From assembly GCA_009746045.1 (NCBI GenBank), contig RPFO01000065.1:9557628-9619591 (forward strand): a DNA stretch of 61,964 bases. The letters are read 5' to 3'. The notes under the pieces are model-generated. The model was given only the letters and a program-made list of their open reading frames with translations, had not been told where the DNA came from and did no database searches. The translations under genes and the position numbers were made by a program. The DNA is from Mesostigma viride (Eukaryota > Streptophyta > Mesostigmatophyceae > Mesostigmatales > Mesostigmataceae). Within the stretch, counting starts at the first letter, position 1. Each line of letters opens with the position of its first letter. Shown piece by piece: positions 55,000-61,964 of this stretch.

Positions 55000-57900
55000 C
55001 GAAAAACAAACACCGATAAAGTGTGTGTTGGGGGGGGGGGGGGGTGGAGGCCCAGGGGCGCGGGGCGCGGGGGCGTGGGGCCGCGGGGGCGCGGGGGAAC
55101 GGGGGAACGGGGAACGGGGGAACGGGGGAACGGGGGAACGGGGGAACGGGGGAAAGGGGGAAAGGGGGCAAGGGGGAAAGGGGGCAAGGGGGCAAGGGGC
55201 AAGGGGGCAAGGGGGCAAGGGGCAAGGGGCAAGGGGCAAGGGGGCAAGGGGCAAGGGGGCAAGGGGGCAAGGGGGCAAGGGGGCAAGGGGGCAAGGGGGC
55301 AAGGGGCAAGGGGGCAAGGGGGCAAGGGGGCAAGGGGGCAAGGGGGCAAGGGGCAAGGGGCAAGGGGGCAAGGGGGCAAGGGGGCAAGGGGGCAAGGGGG
55401 CAAGGGGGCGAGGGGGCGAGGGGGCAAGGGGCAAGGGGGCAAGGGGCCAGGGGCCAGGGGGCCAGGGGGCCAGGGGGCCAGGGGCCAGGGGGCCAGGGGC
55501 CAGGGGGCCAGGGGGCCAGGGGGCCAGGGGGCCAGGGGCCAGGGGGCCAGGGGGCCAGGGGGCCAGGGGGCCAGGGGGCCAGGGGGCCAGGGGGCCAGGG
55601 GGCAAGGGGGCAAGGGGCAAGGGGGCAAGGGGCAAGGGGGCAAGGGGGCAAGGGGCAAGGGGCAAGGGGGCAAGGGGCAAGGGGCAAGGGGGCAAGGGGG
55701 CAAGGGGGCAAGGGGCAAGGGGGCAAGGGGCAAGGGGGCAAGGGGCAAGGGGGCAAGGGGCAAGGGGCAAGGGGGCAAGGGGCAAGGGGGCAAGGGGCAA
55801 GGGGGCAAGGGGCAAGGGGGCAAGGGGGCAAGGGGGCAAGGGGGCAAGGGGCAAGGGGCAAGGGGGCAAGGGGCAAGGGGCAAGGGGCAAGGGGCAAGGG
55901 GGCAAGGGGGCAAGGGGGCAAGGGGGCAAGGGGGCAAGGGGGCAAGGGGGCAAGGGGGCAGGGGGCAAGGGGGCAAGGGGGCAAGGGGCAAGGGGGCAAG
56001 GGGGCAAGGGGGCAAGGGGCAAGGGGGCAAGGGGCAAGGGGCAAGGGGCAAGGGGGCAAGGGGCAAGGGGCAAGGGGCAAGGGGGCAAGGGGCAAGGGGG
56101 CAAGGGGCAAGGGGGCAAGGGGGCAAGGGCAAGGGGGCAAGGGGGCAAGGGGCAAGGGGCAAGGCAAGGGGCAAGGGGGCAAGGGCAAGGGGGCAAGGGG
56201 CAAGGGGGCAAGGGGGCAAGGGGCAAGGGGGCAAGGGGGCAAGGGGGCAAGGGGCAAGGGGCAAGGGGGCAAGGGGGCAAGGGGGCAAGGGGCAAGGGGC
56301 AAGGGGGCAAGGGGGCAAGGGGGCAAGGGGGCAAGGGGGCAAGGGGCAAGGGGGCAAGGGGCAAGGGGGCAAGGGGCAAGGGGGCAAGGGGGCAAGGGGG
56401 CAAGGGGGCAAGGGGGCAAGGGGCAAGGGGCAAGGGGGCAAGGGGCAAGGGGGCAAGGGGGCAAGGGGCAAGGGGGCAAGGGGGCAAGGGGCAAGGGGCA
56501 AGGGGAAAGGGGGAAAGGGGGAAAGGGGGAAAGGGGAAAGGGGGAAAGGGGGCAAGGGGAAAGGGGGCAAGGGGCAAGGGGGAAAGGGGGAAAGGGGAAA
56601 GGGGAAAGGGGGAAAGGGGGAAAGGGAAAGGGAAAGGGGGAAAGGGGGAAAGGGGAAAGGGGGAAAGGGGGAAAGGGGAAGGAGGGGGAAAGGGGGAAAG
56701 GGGGCAAGGGGCAAGGGGCAAGGGGGCAAGGGAGCAAGGGGGCAAGGGGGCAAGGGGGCAAGGGGGAAAGGGGGAAAGGGGGAAAGGGGGAAAGGGGGAA
56801 AGGGGGAAAGGGGAAAGGGGAAAGGGGGAAAGGGGGAAAGGGGGAAAGGGGGAAAGGGGGAAAGGGGAAAGGGGGAAAGGGGAAAGGGGAAAGGGGGAAA
56901 GGGGCAAGGGGCAAGGGGGCAAGGGGGCAAGGGGGCAAGGGGGAAAGGGGGAAAGGGGGAAAGGGGAAAGGGGGAAAGGGGAAAGGGGGAAAGGGGAAAG
57001 GGGGAAAGGGGGCAAGGGGCAAGGGGGAACGGGGGAAGGGGAACGGGGAAAGGGGGCAAGGGGCAAGGGCAAGGGGGCAAGGGGCAAGGGGCAAGGGGCA
57101 AGGGGGCAAGGGGGCAAGGGGGCAAGGGGCAAGGGGGCAAGGGGGCAAGGGGGCAAGGGGCAAGGGGCAAGGGGGCAAGGGGCAAGGGGGCAAGGGGGCA
57201 AGGGGGCAAGGGGCAAGGGGGCAAGGGGGCAAGGGGGCAAGGGGGCAAGGGGGCAAGGGGCAAGGGGGCAAGGGGCAAGGGGGCAAGGGGCAAGGGGGCA
57301 AGGGGGCAAGCAAGGGCAAGGGGGCAAGGGGCAAGGGGCAAGGGGCAAGGGGCAAGGCAAGGGCAAGGGGGCAAGGGGCAAGGGGGCAAGGGGCAAGGGG
57401 CAAGGGGGCAAGGGGGCAAGGGGGCAAGGGGCAAGGGGGCAAGGGGGCAAGGGGCAAGGGGCAAGGGCAAGGGGGCAAGGGGGCAAGGGGCAAGGGGCAA
57501 GGGGAAAGGGGGAAAGGGGGAAAGGGGGAAAGGGGGAAAGGGGGAAAGGGGGAAAGGGGGAAAGGGGGCAAGGGGCAAGGGGGCAAGGGGGAAAGGGGGA
57601 ACGGGGAAAGGGGGAAAGGGGGAAAGGGGGAAAGGGGAAAGGGGGAAAGGGGGAAAGGGGGAAAGGGGGAAAGGGGGAAAGGGGGAAAGGGGGCAAGGGG
57701 CAAGGGGCAAGGGGGCAAGGGGCAAGGGGCAAGGGGTAAGGGGGCAAGGGGGCAAGGGGGCAAGGGGAAAGGGGGAAAGGGGGAAAGGGGGAAAGGGGGA
57801 AAGGGGAAAGGGGGAAAGGGGGAAAGGGGAAAGGGGGAAAGGGGGAAAGGGGAAAGGGGGAAAGGGGAAAGGGGGAAAGGGAAAGGGGGAAAGGGGGAAA

Positions 57901-60900
57901 GGGGGAAAGGGGAAAGGGGAAAGGGGGAAAGGGGAAAGGGGGAAAGGGGAAAGGGGGAAAGGGGGAAAGGGGAAAGGGGAAAGGGGGAAAGGGGGAAAGG
58001 GGAAAGGGGGAAAGGGGGCAAGGGGCAAGGGGAACGGGGGAACGGGGGAACGGGGGAAAGGGGGCAAGGGGGCAAGGGGGCAAGGGGGCAAGGGGCAAGG
58101 GGGCAAGGGGCAAGGGGCAAGGGGCAAGGGCAAGGGGCAAGGGGGCAAGGGGCAAGGGGGCAAGGGGGCAAGGGGGCAAGGGGGCAAGGGGGCAAGGGGC
58201 AAGGGGCAAGGGGGCAAGGGGCAAGGGGGCAAGGGGAAAGGGGCAAGGGGGAAAGGGGGCAAGGGGGCAAGGGGAAAGGGGCAAGGGGGAAAGGGGGCAA
58301 GGGGGAAAGGGGAAAGGGGAAAGGGGGAAAGGGGGCAAGGGGAAAGGGGGAAAGGGGGAAAGGGGGAAAGGGGAAAGGGAAAGGGGAAAGGGGAAAGGGG
58401 GAAAGGGGGAAAGGGGGAAAGGGGAAAGGGGAAAGGGGGAAAGGGGGAAAGGGGGAAAGGGGGAAAGGGGAAAGGGGAAAGGGGGAAAGGGGGAAAGGGG
58501 GAAAGGGGGAAAGGGGGAAATAAGGCGGACAGAGGGAAAGGGCAAAGGGGGAAATGAAGGGAAAAGACCCCATCTACCTCCACGGTGTCCCGCGTCTCTG
58601 GGTTGGTGAACAGCTGCCACGCTCCCGTGCGGTCAAACGGGTTCCCCTTCACAGGGATGTCCCACATGTTCGGCGCAAACCGATAGTCATCCCCGACCAC
58701 GCCCACCACCAACCCTTCCATCAGGTGCCATGTCCAAGGGAGGAACGACACCACGTTGTTGCCCAGGATATGCTTCCGGTCCAACTCCCCGATCGCATAC
58801 CGCCCGATCCCACGCCCGGCCTCCAATGGACTCACGCCCACGAATGAGCGCGCTCCGTATTGATCCAGAAAGGCCTGTGTCGTCAGGTTGGTGGATTTCC
58901 CGTATGCGAGGTAGAGCGGCAGGCCGGACGCAGACACGGCTCGCAGCGCCACCTGCAAGGGGACGGACAGCTCGAGCGCGAGAGCATCGAGGCTGATGAC
59001 GCCAGCGTAGTCGCCGCGCCGAACCCCTTGGAGGAGGTTGGTGTATTCGCTCAGGACGGTGACTTGGATGTCTTGGAACACATGCCTGTCCATCCAAGGG
59101 GGTAGACATTGATTAACGGGACAGTGCACATCCATGCATATAGACATACTTCTAAGTCTCATAATTATTAGTTTCATGGACCTCTTGGGGTATGTTCCTG
59201 CGTGGTCGGGAGGGGGAGGGAGAGGGAAGATGTCAGTAGTCATGAAACATGAAGCAAAGACATCAATGCGATTCACCCCAATAACTCATAGACCTACTAG
59301 AACAAGTTCCTGCGTGTCAGGGTAGGAGGAGATGATACTAGTAAGACACCAGCAAGACAGCGTGCATCGATGCGGCTGGCCCCAATTTAACTCTAGCGGG
59401 ATCTGTTGGAACATACCTGCACCTTGAGGGGAGGAAGTTGCGAAAAGAGCTTAGCAGCTGAGTTCAGTTCAGCTCAGGTCAGCGGTGGCGGGGCGTGTGG
59501 GTGTTCGGATGCAAGAGGGATATACTTGAGAAAACACCACCGTTCTTCAGAGATGGGGAAGGAACCCAATCAGCTACAAACAAGGGCGCAAAAGCAAGCC
59601 TTAAAACAAGAAAACTCAATTCTGGCTCCTCCTACTTCACCCCGCCCCCCCCCACCACCCCACCCCCCCACCCACCCACCCACCCACACACACACACACA
59701 CATACACACACACCACGATCACTTGCTATCTCACACCATCTGATGATGTCGCATGCAGGTGCCCCATGCTATGCCGCCGCTGTATACGCCTCTCCATATG
59801 CTGTGTGTGCCTCATGTGATATCGCATGCAAGTGCCCCATACTATGCCGCCGCTGTATACGCCTCTCCATATGCTGTGTGTGCCTCATGTGATATCGCAT
59901 GCAAGTGCCCCATGCTATGCCGCCGCTGTATACGCCTCTCCATATGCTGTGTGTGCCTCATGTGATATCGCATGCAAGTGCCCCATGCTATGCCGCCGCT
60001 GTATACGCCTCTCCATGTGCTGTGTGTGCCTCATGTGGTATCGCATGCAAGTGCCCCATGCAATGCCGCCGCTGTATACGCCTCTCCATATGCTGTGTGT
60101 GCCTCATGTGATATCGCATGCAGGTGCCCCATGCTATGCCGCCGCTGTATACGCCTCTCCATATGCTGTGTGTGCCTCATGTGATATCGCATGCAAGTGC
60201 CCCATACTATGCCGCCGCTGTATACGCCTCTCCCTATGCTGTGTGTGCCTCATGTGATATCGCATGCAGGTGCCCCATGCTATGCCGCCGCTGTATACGC
60301 CTCTCCATATGCTGTGTGTGCCTCATGTGATATCGCATGCAGGTGCCCCATGCTATGCCGCCGCTGTATACGCCTCTCCATATGCTGTGTGTGCCTCATG
60401 TGATATCGCATGCAAGTGCCCCATACTATGCCGCCGCTGTATACGCCTCTCCATGTGCTGTGTGTGCCTCATGTGATATCGCATGCAGGTGCCCCATGCT
60501 GTGCCGCCGCTGTATACGCCTCTCCATGTGCTGTGTGTGCCTCATGTGATATCGCATGCAGGTGCCCCATGCTATGCCGCCGCTGTATACGCCTCTCCAT
60601 ATGCTGTGTGTGCCTCATGTGATATCGCATGCAGGTGCCCCATGCTATGCCGCCGCTGTATACGCCTCTCCCTATGCTGTGTGTGCCTCATGTGATATCG
60701 CATGCAAGTGCCCCATGCTATGCCGCCGCTGTATACGCCTCTCCATATGCTGTGTGTGCCTCATGTGGTATCGCATGCAGGTGCCCCATGCTATGCCGCC
60801 GCTGTATACGCCTCTCCATATGCTGTGTGTGCCTCATGTGGTATCGCATGCAGGTGCCCCATGCTATCGCCACCACGGCAGCTGCCAACATAGACATCCG

Positions 60901-61964
60901 CAAGCTGCCAGCATAAAGATTGAAAACCCACCAGTCAAACGTGGACCCTGGCAGGTCCCTCTCCGCGTCCACCATGCCCTGCCACAGTAGCGGGACCATG
61001 GGCATGCGCTGGGCAAGCCCACTGATCACCCGGTACTTAACCGCCCTTCGATCGAAGCAGCGGCACCCTGAGCGCGTCATGGAAGATACGCCAGGGTCCC
61101 CGCACACGGGGTTGCCCGCAGCGCGGCAGATCTCTCGCTGCATCACCTCGGCGGTTATGGGCGTGGACTGCCGTGGGTGGCAGGAACGCAGGGGTGCAGA
61201 ACTAGGCTAAGCGTGGGATAACACCCACAGAACTGACGAATTGCGCTGTGTGTGTTCATATAGAAATCCATACCATTCTAATGCCTATGAGTATGAATAT
61301 CTCCATAGCATTATTACTAGAGCTCTAATATCTACCCAGCACTGAAGTAAGTGAACCATAAGCGGTTGCCAGACTTAGGGAAAGCTTCTTTAAGTTAACT
61401 TGTTTGTGGCGGCTCTAGTACCAACGCCACTGATAGTAGTACTTATATAATGACAAACAGACAGCACAGATACTATGCGTGATCAGTGCATTAACACGTA
61501 GACTGCGTCATATATCATCGTAGACTGCGTGATATATCGTGTTATATGTAGTATAATGACACACACATTACATGTAGTATAATGATAAACAGAAAGCACA
61601 CGAGATTTTGATTTTGGTTAGTCGTGGTGATAGCGTTTACATTATTTGGACGTGATTACATTATTTTCACTGTCTACATTATTTTCACTGTCTAAAATGC
61701 CCAAACTTTGAATGTAAGCAAACCAGATGCAGTCATGGTATATACTGGACTGAGAAATGTACAGATGGTGGTATGAAAATGAAAGACTGGCTCCACAACA
61801 AATGCTACACTCAAGGCTTGCCACAATCACCATCACCACCCTCAGGCGCTTCCAACCTGAGCCTCCATGGCCCCACCGCCCGCGCTGCCCGATGCCTGAA
61901 CAGTCTACCCCCAAGGGCGCAGCCGCTTTTGCAGCCTCCCGGGCTTCTACCAGCCCATGCCCTC
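45031..61964 (-). CDS. Receptor-type class III nucleotide cyclase gene with two cyclase domains, 5' part outside window
   Basis: Exons (minus strand): 61964-61840 (partial), 61167-60947, 59085-58578, 53765-53478, 52838-52223, 50413-50340, 49678-48734, 47835-47384, 46946-46721 and 45783-45031. All junctions are GT-AG and phases agree, giving about 1400 codons. Order: extracellular region resembling a periplasmic-type ligand-binding fold, EGF-like module, one transmembrane helix, cyclase domain 1, cyclase domain 2, then a Ser/Arg-rich tail. Domain 1 keeps the metal aspartates; domain 2 keeps the Asn/Arg transition-state pair. The product should make cAMP or cGMP at a membrane in response to an outside signal. 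This general architecture is known from chlorophyte cyclase families; the ligand is unknown. Confidence 0.85.
46721..46946 (-). CDS. Cyclase exon: second half of domain 2 with VNRAAR
   Basis: 226 bp, acceptor CCTGCAG, donor CTCAAG|GTACTC. It encodes GFRLQIGMCMGVPSDC and AAYFGAVVNRAARIAATAAP. The Asn and Arg of VNRAAR are intact. Confidence 0.9.
47384..47835 (-). CDS. Cyclase exon: first half of domain 2
   Basis: 452 bp, acceptor AATGCAG, donor TTCAG|GTACAT. It encodes VLPAELAHRAVFHPLSSKQL, DPLVICFIYVGCARVLSRVP, GYNDALGLFVAFVQERL and YECEEKDGSFVLAFASAVKA. The TDIxGST aspartate is missing (FIYVGC) and EGDSF has become KDGSF, so no metal site is expected in this half. Confidence 0.88.
48235..48725. 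repeat. 41-bp minisatellite, about 11 copies, next to a splice donor
   Basis: Unit CTCATGTAATTGATTTGTTA then ACTATAGACCCTCACTCGTGG, in the intron after exon 49678-48734. The array starts within about 10 bp of the donor. Confidence 0.93.
48734..49678 (-). CDS. Cyclase exon: remainder of domain 1 with a ~200-residue insert
   Basis: 945 bp, phase 0 at both ends. It starts VLRSLLPKYHGYESDTEGDS with the second metal Asp (EGDSF). A low-complexity Ser/Gly/Thr/Ala/His-rich insert of about 200 residues follows. It then resumes PPELLLFEACREV, GLRVRMGIHTGVPDA, HYQGEVVEMTKAIVGA. The usual VNxAAR is replaced by VEMTKA, so the Asn and Arg that stabilise the transition state are lacking here. Confidence 0.9.
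50245..50276. repeat. Intronic copy of the 3' end of the 74-bp cyclase exon
   Basis: GTGGTGGATGGCCAGCGATC then GCTTCATGA occurs at about 50341-50370 (true exon) and again at 50249-50276, 94 bp away. The copy is followed on the transcript by AGGGTGCGTG, which contains a usable donor. Confidence 0.85.
50340..50413 (-). CDS. Cyclase exon: first metal-binding motif of domain 1
   Basis: 74-bp exon, acceptor TTACACAG, donor CACCAT|GTGAGC. With the previous exon it reads TDIEGSTSLWEWNPEVMKRS, then LAIHHH. TDIEGST holds the first of the two metal-binding aspartates of class III cyclases. Confidence 0.9.
50414..50695. repeat. About 97-bp tandem repeat upstream of the 74-bp cyclase exon
   Basis: Units contain AGGCAGAGGCAGATACGGGG, GTAGATGGGATTCATAATAA and GAATAGCAAGGAGGGCGACC. 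About 2.7 copies, the first starting right at the acceptor pyrimidine tract (AGGCAAAGGCAGATAGAGG). Confidence 0.85.
50696..52222. other. Intron 5' part, no element recognised
   Basis: 1.5 kb of cyclase intron. A short duplicated piece, AAGAACTCCCATATAGCC.CG, appears twice at 51606-51655. Small open frames have no motif. Confidence 0.45.
52223..52838 (-). CDS. Cyclase exon: EGF-like module and transmembrane helix
   Basis: 616 bp. It encodes Cys-rich extracellular sequence, an EGF-like module (CSGHGTC, then CGCEFGWRGEYCEE), and a hydrophobic helix (LLVAFLPAMLVVLVAGVAGG). Basic juxtamembrane residues and AIAAVVT follow, the start of cyclase domain 1. The donor ACGG|GTACGG splits the first metal Asp codon; joining to the next exon gives VVTDIEGST. 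Confidence 0.88.
53110..53480. repeat. Four intronic copies of the 3' end of cyclase exon 53765-53478
   Basis: The exon end (plus strand CACCTGCTCGTCCATGCAGC then CCATGA) recurs at about 53119, 53195, 53287 and 53388, with 77-98 bp spacing. Some copies keep the CACCTG donor context. The longer flank CATCAACCGACCTTACCCCC is also repeated. Confidence 0.88.
53478..53765 (-). CDS. Cyclase exon: extracellular domain, continued
   Basis: 288 bp, phase 0 at both ends, acceptor CTCAACAG, donor GAGCAG|GTGAGG. It encodes IINGVLPILGDAFLPPLAQR and FMGCMDEQ. Its 3' end is copied several times in the following intron. Confidence 0.82.
53943..54300. repeat. (GGGT)n microsatellite
   Basis: About 350 bp of GGGT, then a short GGGTGTGGGTGTGGGTGCG block. 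Lies in the large cyclase intron (58577-53766). Confidence 0.95.
54966..55000. repeat. (CA)n microsatellite
   Basis: About 17 CA units directly left of the large G-rich array. Confidence 0.95.
55030..58550. repeat. 3.5-kb GGGGCAAG / GGGGGAAAG array in a cyclase intron
   Basis: Irregular mixture of GGGGCAA, GGGGGCAA, GGGGAAA, GGGGGAAA, GGGGCCA and some GGGGAAC units, with domains where one type prevails (GGGGCCA at 55445-55600; GGGGGAAA at 56510-57050, 57500-57680 and 57765-58020). The gene transcript is C/T-rich here. Open frames above 1000 codons on both strands result from the absence of A/T-rich stops. Confidence 0.97.
58578..59085 (-). CDS. Cyclase exon: ligand-binding-like extracellular domain
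   Basis: 508 bp, acceptor GGACAG, donor GTGGAG|GTAGAT. It encodes VFQDIQVTVLSEYTNLLQGV, GDYAGVISLDALALE, LPLYLAYGKSTNL, GRYAIGELDRKHILGNNVVS and GNPFDRTGAWQLFTNPETRD. The alternating strand/helix pattern resembles bacterial solute-binding proteins, as in other algal receptor cyclases (family knowledge; fold inferred). Confidence 0.82.
59086..59640. other. Intron upstream of cyclase exon 59085-58578
   Basis: 0.55 kb with no gene. A GGTATGTTCCTGCGTGGTCGGG-like phrase occurs twice in diverged form (about 59188 and 59305: TTCCTGCGTG.TC.GGG). Confidence 0.4.
59640..59715. repeat. C-rich and (CA)n low-complexity tract
   Basis: CCCGCCCCCCCCCACC, (CCCA)n and (CA)n in sequence, next to the 73-bp minisatellite. 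Confidence 0.9.
59747..60870. repeat. 73-bp minisatellite, about 15 copies, in a cyclase intron
   Basis: Unit ATGCAAGTGCCCCATGCTAT, GCCGCCGCTGTATACGCC, TCTCCATATGCTGTGTG, TGCCTCATGTGATATCGC. Spacing is exactly 73 and copies differ at a handful of sites. Because 73 is not a multiple of three the frame rotates, yet all three plus frames lack stops for long stretches. It ends 75 bp from exon 61167-60947. Confidence 0.97.
60947..61167 (-). CDS. Cyclase exon: extracellular region
   Basis: 221 bp, acceptor ACGGCAG, donor CCAGG|GTCCAC (phase 2, completed by the G that opens the next exon). It encodes STPITAEVMQREICRAAGNP, a Cys-containing stretch and VPLLWQGMVDAERDLPG. Probably luminal/extracellular. 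Confidence 0.65.
61168..61839. other. Intron, no element recognised
   Basis: AT-rich with short duplications (TAGACTGCGT.ATATATC and TGTAGTATAATGA each twice at 61498-61585; ACATTATTTTCACTGTCTA twice near 61650-61694). Confidence 0.45.
61840..61964 (-). CDS. Partial upstream cyclase exon
   Basis: Open from the window edge: EAREAAKAAAPLGVDCSG to SGWKRLR, ending at a possible donor AGG|GTGGTG in phase 0, which fits the next exon. Other donors within 30 bases are possible. Confidence 0.4.

Noticed and set aside
54792-59276. Open frames of 900-1494 codons on both strands across the G-rich array
   Set aside because: They are Pro/Leu/Ala or Gly/Lys/Gln repeats caused by a stop-free simple sequence inside an intron; true cyclase codons occupy only 58578-59085.
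59747-60870. CRISPR array
   Set aside because: Contiguous 73-bp units with no unique spacers, in a eukaryotic gene.
59753-60990. Series of 70-codon Cys-rich ORFs starting every 73 bp
   Set aside because: Rotation of frame through a minisatellite; antisense to the cyclase gene and in an intron.

Overview
This window is nuclear DNA from a eukaryote, most likely a chlorophyte green alga of the Chlamydomonas/Volvox kind. The reasons are intron-rich genes with GT-AG introns, alanine/glycine-rich proteins, a large one-pass membrane nucleotide cyclase of a type familiar from volvocine algae, a possible TGTAA poly(A) signal, and many mini- and microsatellites. The species cannot be fixed from the sequence alone. 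There are no bacterial-style operons and no CRISPR array, and I found no rRNA or tRNA gene.

Layout. (1) 1-10,455, minus strand: a protein kinase gene starting at ATG 10,455 and running off the left edge. It has an alanine/glycine-rich N-terminal region and then the N-lobe and hinge of a CAMK/SNF1-like kinase domain, spread over small exons; the HRD/DFG half lies beyond base 1. Its introns hold large simple-repeat arrays. (2) 13,192-16,598: a PIF/Harbinger DNA transposon with terminal inverted repeats and TAA target duplications. (3) 17,367-17,880: the first exons of a plus-strand gene of unknown function. (4) 22.5-31.3 kb: a transposon graveyard. It holds LINE 3' ends, each with a hairpin and a TTAA-type tail, a 56-bp micro-insertion, a partly duplicated block, an unknown ORF pair and microsatellites. 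(5) 31,355-43,909: a young full-length Ty3/gypsy chromovirus on the minus strand, inserted in a LINE tail. It has near-identical 573-bp LTRs, a small viroplasmin-like ORF before gag, gag, protease-RT-RNase H, integrase with chromodomain, and a decayed extra ORF. A 1.7-kb Harbinger-like element sits inside gag. (6) 45,031-61,964, minus strand: a receptor-type nucleotide cyclase gene. It has an extracellular ligand-binding-like domain, an EGF-like module, one membrane helix and two unequal class III cyclase domains. One intron carries a 3.5-kb C/T-rich (on the transcript) array.

The strongest recurring signal is that exon ends of both host genes, with their splice sites, are repeated several times in the neighbouring introns, usually at 40-120 bp spacing. 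Next come a cyclase whose two halves appear to split metal binding from transition-state residues, LINE 3' ends sharing a CTCCC-CAAY-GGGAG hairpin, and repeated GGGGGGGAGG tracts in the chromovirus that coincide with reading-frame changes. Several coding frame breaks fall in homopolymers of seven or more bases, so sequencing error must be kept in mind.
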